DNA from: Actinomycetales bacterium | Lineage (GTDB): Bacteria > Actinomycetota > Actinomycetes > Actinomycetales > Cellulomonadaceae | Reading direction: 5' to 3' | Assembly (NCBI GenBank): GCA_012514545.1 | Contig: JAAZAC010000206.1 | Location: 1 to 10,410 of the forward strand | Length of the DNA stretch: 10,410 nucleotides | Part shown: positions 1-4,550 of the stretch, one piece after another | How the letters are laid out: each line of letters starts with the position of its first letter | Position numbering within the stretch: position 1 is the stretch's first letter | The notes under the pieces: model-generated | Told to the model about the DNA's origin: nothing | Seen by the model: the letters and a program-made list of their open reading frames with translations, nothing else | The model's database searches: none | Program-made: the position numbers and the translations under genes

Positions 1-1412
1 CCACCGCCGCCACCGCCGCCTGAGGTGGCGCCAGCGGCGACCGGGATCGGCGCGGCGCTCGGCTCGACGTGCTCGGCACGCGTGCCGATGAGCTCGAGGA
101 CGGTCGGCGACGCGGCGGTGACCCGCTCGAGCTCGGCCGTGATGCCGGCCTTGCGCATCATCTGCTTGACGTCGCGCTCCTCGGCCGGGAGCACGAGCGT
201 CGCCACGACGCCCTCCTTGCCTGCCCGCGCGGTGCGCCCGGAGCGGTGGAGGTATGCCTTGTGCTCGGTCGGCGGGTCGACGTGGACGACGAGTTCGATG
301 TCGTCGACGTGGACACCGCGCGCGGCGACGTCGGTCGCGACGAGGACGTCGATCTTGCCGTGGCGGAACGCCCGCATCGCCTGCTCGCGCGCGCCCTGGC
401 CGAGGTCGCCGTGCAGGGCGCCCGCGGCGAACCCGCGCTCGACGAGCTCGTCCGCGACGCGCGCGGCGGTGCGCTTGGTCCGCGTGAAGACGATCGTGAG
501 CCCCCGGCCGCGCGCCTGGAGCAGGCGGGCGAGCACCTCGACCTTGTCGAGCGCGTGGCAGCGGTAGACGACCTGCTTGATCGCCTTGAGCGTCATGCCG
601 TCGTCGTCGGGGTCCGCCGCGCGGATGTGCGTCGGCTGGCTCATGTAGCGCCGCGCCATCGCCACGACCGGGCCCGGCATCGTCGCGGAGAAGAGCATGG
701 TGTGCCGCTCGGCGGGCGTCGCGGCGAGCAGCCGCTCGACGTCGGGCAGGAAGCCCAGGTCGAGCATCTCGTCCGCCTCGTCGAGGACCACCGTCGTCGC
801 GCGGGACAGGTCGAGGTGCCGGCTGTTCATCAGGTCGATCATCCGGCCGGGCGTGCCGACGACGACCTCCGCGCCGCGGGCGAGCGCCTCGACCTGCGGC
901 TCGTACGCGCGGCCGCCGTAGACCTGCACGACGCGCACGCTGCGGCGCTTGCCGGCCGTCGCGAGGTCGTTCGCGACCTGGACGCACAGCTCGCGCGTGG
1001 GCACGACGACGAGGGCCTGCGGCTTGCCGGGCGCGGGCAGGTCGTCGAAGCCGGGCTCACCCGGGCCGACGACGTGCTCGAGCACGGGGATGCCGAAGCC
1101 CAGCGTCTTGCCGGTGCCGGTCTTGGCCTGGCCGATGATGTCGTGCCGCTGCATCGCGACCGGCAGGGTCATCGCCTGGATGGGGAACGGGTGGGTGATG
1201 CCCACCTCGGCGAGCGCCTCGACGATCTCGGCGCGCACGCCCAGGTCCGCGAAGGACGGCTGGTGGACGGCCGGGGCCGCCGCGGCGTCGGGGGCTTCGG
1301 GTGCGGTGCTCTCGGGTGCGGTGCTCTCGGGTGCGGTGCTCTCGGGTGCGGTGCTCTCGGGTGCGGTGCTCTCGGGCATGGACGTGGTGGACGGGGACGT
1401 GTCGGTCGTCAT
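1..1412 (-). CDS. rhlE: DEAD-box ATP-dependent RNA helicase (C-terminus beyond left edge)
   Basis: The protein is predicted to unwind or remodel RNA duplexes in the cytoplasm using ATP (ribosome assembly, mRNA turnover or cold adaptation in this family). At least 470 residues are visible and the frame is still open at the left edge. In order: a Pro/Ser/Thr tail with five ESTAP repeats (residues 14-38), a Q-motif region (FADLG near 54, PIQ at 77-79), Walker A AKTGTGKT (96-103, K102), PTREL, TPGR, DEAD (211-214), SAT (242-244) and HRSGRTAR (389-396). After about residue 460 a Gly-rich tail begins. The ATG at 1412 is preceded, after five bases, by GAAGG. It is transcribed divergently from the MiaE-like gene. 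The name rhlE rests on family motifs plus synteny with M. tuberculosis Rv3211 as I remember it. The helicase class is certain; the exact paralogue is less so. Confidence 0.93.
   Translation of the reverse strand, partial: MTTDTSPSTTSMPESTAPESTAPESTAPESTAPESTAPEAPDAAAAPAVHQPSFADLGVRAEIVEALAEVGITHPFPIQAMTLPVAMQRHDIIGQAKTGTGKTLGFGIPVLEHVVGPGEPGFDDLPAPGKPQALVVVPTRELCVQVANDLATAGKRRSVRVVQVYGGRAYEPQVEALARGAEVVVGTPGRMIDLMNSRHLDLSRATTVVLDEADEMLDLGFLPDVERLLAATPAERHTMLFSATMPGPVVAMARRYMSQPTHIRAADPDDDGMTLKAIKQVVYRCHALDKVEVLARLLQARGRGLTIVFTRTKRTAARVADELVERGFAAGALHGDLGQGAREQAMRAFRHGKIDVLVATDVAARGVHVDDIELVVHVDPPTEHKAYLHRSGRTARAGKEGVVATLVLPAEERDVKQMMRKAGITAELERVTAASPTVLELIGTRAEHVEPSAAPIPVAAGATSGGGGGG
1300..1374 (-). 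repeat. Five perfect 15-bp tandem repeats in the helicase N-terminal tail
   Basis: The unit GGTGCGGTGCTCTCG (plus strand) occurs five times head to tail without a mismatch. On the coding strand it reads in frame as ESTAP, giving five pentapeptides directly before the helicase core. As 15 is divisible by three, gain or loss of units by slippage would keep the frame. The tail is probably a disordered, length-variable linker; that role is inferred. Confidence 0.97.
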
Positions 1413-1426
1413 GATCACCTTCGGTC

Positions 1427-1525
1427 GGCCCCGGCGGGGCCACGCGAGGCGCTGCGCCTCGGGCCCGCACCGCCGGAGCGGGGGCCGGCAGCCGATCGCG
1501 CATCTGTGCCCGCTGCCTCAGCGGG
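1427..1525 (-). promoter_or_regulatory. Hairpin-rich 5' leader of the helicase gene
   Basis: Three perfect inverted repeats lie between the helicase start codon and its candidate promoter: 1427-1441 (6-bp GC stem, 3-base loop, four bases upstream of the GAAGG ribosome site), 1445-1461 (up to 8-bp arms around one base, so about a 6-bp stem with a 5-base loop in practice) and 1509-1525 (CCCGCTG/CAGCGGG, 7-bp stem, 3-base loop). All are symmetric and could form in RNA of either strand. Their position suggests a structured leader controlling an RNA helicase, possibly by self-regulation; this is inference. At this GC content short hairpins also arise by chance. Confidence 0.45.
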
Positions 1526-1562
1526 AGGTCCAAGACGACCGGTCAACCGTCGAACGCGGATC

Positions 1563-1568
1563 ATCCTA
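1563..1568 (-). promoter_or_regulatory. Candidate -10 box for the helicase gene
   Basis: On the minus strand this reads TAGGAT, matching the actinobacterial TANNNT -10 consensus. It would give a transcript starting near 1556 and a leader of about 145 bases. No clear -35 hexamer is visible. The same heptamer TAGGATG recurs before the DUF3107 gene (2575-2581). Confidence 0.4.
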
Positions 1569-1584
1569 CCGGTCGGGGCCGCAC

Positions 1585-1590
1585 TAGCCT
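1585..1590 (+). promoter_or_regulatory. Candidate -10 box giving a leaderless MiaE-like mRNA
   Basis: TAGCCT matches TANNNT and ends seven bases before the GTG at 1598. Transcription would therefore begin at or next to the start codon. No Shine-Dalgarno sequence sits before this GTG, which agrees with a leaderless transcript, common in actinobacteria. No -35 box is recognisable. Confidence 0.45.
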
Positions 1591-1597
1591 GTCTGGG

Positions 1598-2278
1598 GTG
1601 ACCGTCGCGCCCGAGACCGAGCCCGAGACCGCGCCGACGCCGGACCGCGCGCTCGCCGTGCTCGGCCTGCTGGCCACGAGCGAGATGGCCGCGTTCTCGC
1701 GCCTCGCCGGGGACGCCGACGTCGCGCCGCTCGTGGCCGACCGGGCCGAGCTGTGCCGCCTCGGCGGCGTGGCGGCGGAGCGGCTGGGGCGGCTGAGCGC
1801 GCGGATCGCCGAGCTCGGCGGCAGCCTGCCCGACGCCGTCGCGCCCTTCCTCGGCGCCTACTCGGACCTCGACGCGCGGATGCCGGCCCGCTCCTGGTGG
1901 GAGCGCCTCGTCAAGGCGTACGTCGGGTTCGGCGTGGAGGACGACGTCGCCCGGCTCCTCGCCGAGGGGCTCGACCCGACGACGCGCGCCCTCGTGCTCG
2001 ACGTCCTGGACGACGACGGCCACGCGGCCTTCGTCGTCGAGCGCGTCACCGCGGCGACGGCCGCGGACCCGGTGCTCGCCTCGCGGCTCGCGCTGTGGGC
2101 GCGCCGGCTCGTGGGGGAGGCGCTCGGCATCGTGCAGCAGATCCTCGCCGACCACCCGGACCTGCGGGCCCTCGTCGACGCGGCCCTGCCGGGGGACGCG
2201 CCGCTCCAGCAGCGCCTCTTCGCGGTGCTCACGGCCGAGCACACCCGGCGGATGGGTCGGCTCGGCCTGACCGCCTGA
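1598..2278 (+). CDS. Ferritin-like-fold / MiaE-like protein
   Basis: This is a 226-residue helical protein resembling the actinobacterial 'ferritin-like fold' family annotated after MiaE, a di-iron tRNA hydroxylase. Family signatures include LLATSEMAAFSRLA (25-37), a WWERLVKAYVGFG segment mid-protein, GHAAFVVERV from about 141, and LALWARRLVGEALG. The iron ligands look degraded. The helix that would normally carry E-x-x-H reads E61-R-L-G64, and the later site reads D-D-G-H142 with Asp in place of Glu. Hydroxylase activity is therefore doubtful, and the true role is unknown. The first 15 residues are a Pro/Thr/Glu tail. The GTG start is supported by the leaderless -10 box. The gene is divergent from the helicase and converges on DUF3107. 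It corresponds positionally to M. tuberculosis Rv3210c. Confidence 0.85.
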   Translation: MTVAPETEPETAPTPDRALAVLGLLATSEMAAFSRLAGDADVAPLVADRAELCRLGGVAAERLGRLSARIAELGGSLPDAVAPFLGAYSDLDARMPARSWWERLVKAYVGFGVEDDVARLLAEGLDPTTRALVLDVLDDDGHAAFVVERVTAATAADPVLASRLALWARRLVGEALGIVQQILADHPDLRALVDAALPGDAPLQQRLFAVLTAEHTRRMGRLGLTA

Positions 2279-2314
2279 CGGCCGGCCGCCGTCGGAGTCC
2301 GTCCGGGCCGTCAG
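2275..2314. terminator. Convergent inverted repeat containing both stop codons
   Basis: CTGACGGCC (2275-2283) pairs perfectly with GGCCGTCAG (2306-2314), a 9-bp stem with a 22-base loop. The TGA of the MiaE-like gene lies in the left arm and the TGA of DUF3107, read on the other strand, lies in the right arm. A smaller nested stem GACGGC/GCCGTC (2277-2293) competes with it. No T tract follows on either side, so intrinsic termination is only possible, but the site is the natural bidirectional end for both converging transcripts. Confidence 0.5.
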
Positions 2315-2532
2315 AGCGTGTGGAAGCCCACCTTGCGGATCTCGTCGCCGATCTCGATGTAGCCGACGGTCGTGCTGGGCACGATGATGTGGCGGCCGCG
2401 CGAGTCGCGGATCTCGATGGGCGCCCCGGTCTCGATGGCCTTGCGGACGTGCTTGGTCACCTCGTCCGCGGTCGCGTCGGTCTCCACGACGAGCTCGCGG
2501 GCCACGTTCTGCACGCCGATGGTGATCTCCAC
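2311..2532 (-). CDS. DUF3107 family small protein
   Basis: This 73-residue protein starts V/M-EITIGVQN and contains RELVVETDATADEV, PIEIRDSRGRHIIVPS and IGYIEIG-like text (VGYIEIGDEIRKVGF), ending HTL. It is full length for the DUF3107 family, called TB9.4/Rv3208A in M. tuberculosis. The start is the GTG at 2532, fixed by a strong GAGGAGG five bases upstream and by family length; the frame stays open further upstream but that stretch has no family similarity. There is no signal peptide or membrane segment, and the composition is alpha/beta and polar. The molecular function is not known to me. It lies downstream of TetR on the same strand, 98 bp away, with its own candidate -10 box, so it may be read both from the TetR promoter and alone. 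Confidence 0.92.
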   Translation of the reverse strand: MEITIGVQNVARELVVETDATADEVTKHVRKAIETGAPIEIRDSRGRHIIVPSTTVGYIEIGDEIRKVGFHTL

Positions 2533-2537
2533 GCCGT

Positions 2538-2544
2538 CCTCCTC
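2538..2544 (-). promoter_or_regulatory. Shine-Dalgarno sequence of the DUF3107 gene
   Basis: The minus strand reads GAGGAGG, five bases before the GTG at 2532. It decides the start codon for a gene whose frame is open for hundreds of bases upstream. Confidence 0.85.
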
Positions 2545-2550
2545 GGTGGT

Positions 2551-2570
2551 CGCCGGCCGCGCGGCCGGCG
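2551..2570. promoter_or_regulatory. Perfect 20-bp palindrome in the DUF3107 leader
   Basis: CGCCGGCCGC is followed directly by its reverse complement. The palindrome ends seven bases upstream of the GAGGAGG ribosome site and begins at the predicted transcription start. It could be a dimer-binding operator (the upstream TetR is an obvious candidate) or a hairpin at the 5' end of the mRNA. All bases are G or C, which weakens the case in this genome. Confidence 0.45.
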
Positions 2571-2575
2571 GGGCC

Positions 2576-2581
2576 ATCCTA
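2576..2581 (-). promoter_or_regulatory. Candidate -10 box for DUF3107
   Basis: The minus strand reads TAGGAT, a TANNNT match and a rare AT-containing stretch here. The start of transcription would fall near 2569, at the edge of the 20-bp palindrome. No -35 box is evident. Confidence 0.4.
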
Positions 2582-2605
2582 AGCAGCCCGGAGGCGCCCG
2601 CCGCC

Positions 2606-2617
2606 GCCCGGACGGGC
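2606..2617 (-). terminator. Weak hairpin after the TetR gene
   Basis: GCCCG/CGGGC arms with a two-base centre lie 14 bases beyond the TetR stop. Other overlapping CCCGG/CCGGG pairings occur at 2616-2630. No T tract follows. It could attenuate read-through from TetR into DUF3107, but at this base composition it may mean nothing. Confidence 0.2.
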
Positions 2618-2630
2618 CCGGGACCGGGGG

Positions 2631-3323
2631 CTACGCCGAGGGCGGAACCCGGGCGCCGTCGTCGGCGGTCCGGTCGTCGGCGGTCCGGTCGTCGGCGGTC
2701 CGGTCGGCGACGAAGCCGGCGACGCCCCGCCAGGCCAGCCCGGTGACGAGCTCGACCGCCTCGTCGACGGGCACGGCGCCGCTGCGGTAGCGCGCGGTCG
2801 CCGCCACCCGGGCCATGCCCACGAGCGCGGTGCTGAGCAGCTCGGCCTGCTCGGGGGTCATGCCCGCGAGCTCCCGCAGGCCGCGGCAGACGGACTCGGC
2901 GGCGGACACGGAGGCGCGCTCGACGCGGCGGCGCACCTCGGCGTCGCGCGTCACGTCCGACTCGAAGAGCAGCGAGAACGTGTCCCCGGCCTTCTCGACG
3001 AACTCCACGTAGGCGCGCACGACCGCGCGGACGACGGCGCGCCCCTCGGTCGGGTTCGTGGCCAGCGCCTCGTCGATGGCGGCGACGAGCGCCTCGCCGC
3101 GGTGCTCGACGACGTCGAGGTAGAGCTCGAGCTTGCCCGGGAAGTGGCGGTAGAGGACCGGCTTGCTGACCTCGGCGCGGTCCGCGATGTCGTCCATCGA
3201 CACGTGGTGGTAGCCCTGGCGCGCGAAGAGCTCCTGGGCGACCTCGATGATCTGGGCGCGCCGCTGGTCCCGGGCCATCGACGGGGCCCGCCCGCGGCGC
3301 GGCAGGTCGGTCACGGGGCGCAT
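2631..3323 (-). CDS. TetR/AcrR-family transcriptional regulator
   Basis: This is a 230-residue regulator expected to bind a palindromic operator as a dimer and release it on ligand binding. The N-terminal TetR helix-turn-helix covers about residues 20-66: RRAQIIEVAQELFARQGY, then VSMDDIADRAEVSKPVLYRHF with recognition helix VSKPVLYRHF (52-61). The remainder is a helical ligand/dimer domain. The C-terminus holds three RTADD repeats. I chose the ATG at 3323; a GTG at 3332 is also in frame, and an ATG at 3278 (MARDQRRAQ) would drop the basic PRRGRAPS segment that I believe homologues keep. No Shine-Dalgarno sequence helps. It is divergent from DUF3152 and upstream of DUF3107. Ligand and targets cannot be read from sequence. 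It corresponds to M. tuberculosis Rv3208. Confidence 0.93.
   Translation of the reverse strand: MRPVTDLPRRGRAPSMARDQRRAQIIEVAQELFARQGYHHVSMDDIADRAEVSKPVLYRHFPGKLELYLDVVEHRGEALVAAIDEALATNPTEGRAVVRAVVRAYVEFVEKAGDTFSLLFESDVTRDAEVRRRVERASVSAAESVCRGLRELAGMTPEQAELLSTALVGMARVAATARYRSGAVPVDEAVELVTGLAWRGVAGFVADRTADDRTADDRTADDGARVPPSA
2658..2702 (-). repeat. Three perfect 15-bp tandem repeats in the TetR C-terminus
   Basis: GTCGTCGGCGGTCCG (plus strand) occurs three times head to tail and encodes RTADD three times near the C-terminus, just before the tail DGARVPPSA. The unit is unrelated in sequence to the helicase repeat but has the same 15-bp length and also sits in a terminal tail. Confidence 0.95.
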
Positions 3324-3339
3324 GGTACGCACCGGTACG
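3324..3339. promoter_or_regulatory. Candidate operator between tetR and the DUF3152 gene
   Basis: GGTACG occurs twice exactly 10 bp apart (3324-3329 and 3334-3339), forming GTAC-N6-GTAC around an ACCGGT palindrome. It abuts the chosen TetR start and lies in the 59-bp divergent gap, where TetR-family self-operators are usually found. The dyad is short, and the site overlaps the coding sequence if the GTG at 3332 is the true start. Confidence 0.3.
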
Positions 3340-3382
3340 GACGAAGGGGGAGGTTCCGGGCGGGACGTGGCGGGGCGTCCGG

Positions 3383-4354
3383 ATGGCGGGCGTCGGGAGC
3401 GGTGCGACGTGCGGCGATGGGTGCCACCATGTCCCGGTGGGCTTCCCCCGAGCGGCCGCGCGTCGGCACGCCGCCGGGCCGGGCCGCACCCGTCGGCGCG
3501 GCGGGCGCGGGTTCGGCGCGGGGACCCTGCTCGCCACCGGCGGCCTGGCCATGGTGGCCGGGCTGGCGTCGGGCGCGGCGGTCTCGGGCCTGCCCCTGCC
3601 GTGGGCGTCGGCGCCCCCGGCCGCGCCGGTCGTCGCGGGGCCCATGAGCGCGGCGGAGGAGGAGCCCGAGGAGGAGGTCGAGCTCCCGTTCGTCCCGGTG
3701 GTCGACGACGTGGCCGGGCCCGCGCAGCCGGTGCTCTTCGACATGGACGTCGTCGGGCCGGACGGCCTGTCGCTCGCGGACCGCAGCGTCGGCCTGCTCT
3801 CGCGGGAGGTGCCGTCCTTCGCGACGGGCGAGCTCGTCGTCGTGCCCGGGTCGTCGCCCGCGCCGCACCCGGACCGGAAGGTGCGGACGATCCGCGTCGA
3901 GGTGGAGAAGGGCCTCGCCGTGGACGGCGAGCTCTTCGCGGCGACGGTCATGGCGACCCTCAACGACCCGCGCAGCTGGGGCGGCGACGGCTCGATGTCC
4001 TTCGCGCGCACGGACGGCAGCGCCGACATCCGGGTGGTGCTCGCCACGCCGGACAAGGTGGACGCGATGTGCGCGCCGCTCAACACGCACGGCGACTACT
4101 CGTGCGGGCGGTACGGGCACGCGGCGATCAACTACGCGCGGTGGGTGACGGGCACCGAGGAGTACCTGCAGATCTCCGACATCACCACCTACCGGCAGTA
4201 CGTCGTCAACCACGAGGTGGGCCACCTGCTGGGCCGCCAGCACACGCGGTGCCCCGGAGCGGGCGAGCGGGCGCCGGTGATGCAGCAGCAGTCGGTCCGC
4301 GTGGCGCCCTGCGTCGCGAACCCGTGGCCCTTCCCGGACAACCCGGTGGGCTGA
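3383..4354 (+). CDS. DUF3152 membrane-anchored metzincin-like metalloprotease
   Basis: The product has 323 residues: a basic N-terminus (RTRRRGGRG, 35-43), one hydrophobic segment (about 44-69), an acidic Pro/Glu linker (about 89-110), then an extracytoplasmic domain. The domain holds NHEVGHLLGRQH, that is H277-E-x-x-H281-x-x-G284-x-x-H287, the metzincin zinc motif, followed by a possible Met-turn (PVM300). Four cysteines in the domain (C230, C241, C290, C310) could form two disulfides. This is the DUF3152 pattern; M. tuberculosis Rv3207c is the positional equivalent. A zinc peptidase on the outer face of the membrane is inferred; the substrate is unknown. The start is uncertain: the ATG at 3383 lacks a good ribosome site, and the GTG at 3437 would give 305 residues with a more typical short basic cytoplasmic end. 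The gene is divergent from tetR. Confidence 0.88.
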   Translation: MAGVGSGATCGDGCHHVPVGFPRAAARRHAAGPGRTRRRGGRGFGAGTLLATGGLAMVAGLASGAAVSGLPLPWASAPPAAPVVAGPMSAAEEEPEEEVELPFVPVVDDVAGPAQPVLFDMDVVGPDGLSLADRSVGLLSREVPSFATGELVVVPGSSPAPHPDRKVRTIRVEVEKGLAVDGELFAATVMATLNDPRSWGGDGSMSFARTDGSADIRVVLATPDKVDAMCAPLNTHGDYSCGRYGHAAINYARWVTGTEEYLQISDITTYRQYVVNHEVGHLLGRQHTRCPGAGERAPVMQQQSVRVAPCVANPWPFPDNPVG

Positions 4355-4403
4355 GGCCCGCGCGGCGTCGCCGCCACCGCCGCCCCGTCCCCTCGCCGCC
4401 GCC

Positions 4404-4450
4404 CCCTCCTGCCCCGCCGCTCCCTCCTGCCACCGCGGCCCCCTCCTGCC
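4404..4450. repeat. Three CCCTCCTGCC repeats in the adnA upstream region
   Basis: The decamer CCCTCCTGCC occurs at 4404-4413, 4422-4431 and 4441-4450, spaced 18 and 19 bp, within a pyrimidine-rich run on the plus strand. Between the DUF3152 stop and this array (4355-4403) I see only GC-rich CCGCCG-type sequence. Function is unknown. Confidence 0.6.
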
Positions 4451-4451
4451 C

Positions 4452-4523
4452 CGCAGAGTGGAACGATCCGCCGGCATTTCGTTCCACTCCGCGTCCCCGG
4501 ACCTCGTTTCGTTCCACTCTGCG
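4452..4523. repeat. Three-copy 15-bp repeat (one inverted, two direct) upstream of adnA
   Basis: TCGTTCCACTCTGCG occurs as an inverted copy A (4452-4466), a direct copy B with one mismatch (4479-4493) and a direct copy C (4509-4523). B and C match over 17 bp with one difference (4477-4493 and 4507-4523) and are offset by exactly 30 bp. A pairs with C perfectly (15 bp, 42-base loop) or with B with one A-C mismatch (12-base loop). The A-B unit also shows GGAAC-N16-GTT, the spacing of some ECF sigma-factor promoters. It could be a regulatory leader, a protein site, or a dispersed intergenic repeat. Confidence 0.85.
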
Positions 4524-4535
4524 CAGGGGTGGGGC

Positions 4536-4542
4536 GGGAGGG
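4536..4542 (+). promoter_or_regulatory. Shine-Dalgarno sequence that sets the adnA start
   Basis: GGGAGGG lies eight bases before the GTG at 4551. It favours this start over the longer open frame from a GTG at 4458, which falls inside repeat copy A. It also beats the GTG at 4578, which has only GGTGGGA before it. Confidence 0.6.
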
Positions 4543-4550
4543 CCCGGGGT

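Noticed and set aside
1300..1374. The tandem repeat as a CRISPR array
   Set aside because: The units are contiguous 15-mers without spacers, lie inside the helicase coding sequence and stay in frame.
69..1601. A 510-codon plus-strand frame opposite the helicase
   Set aside because: The minus strand encodes every DEAD-box motif here. The plus-strand frame is low-complexity and its GCGALGCGALG-like stretch is just the 15-bp repeat read in the wrong direction.
4404..4450. GGCAGGAGGG on the minus strand as three ribosome-binding sites
   Set aside because: No minus-strand reading frame with protein-like composition follows them; the match to Shine-Dalgarno appears incidental.
4458..4550. N-terminal extension of AdnA from the GTG at 4458
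   Set aside because: The extra 31 codons translate the repeat copies B and C (two SFHSA segments), have no ribosome site before them, and a strong GGGAGGG precedes the GTG at 4551.
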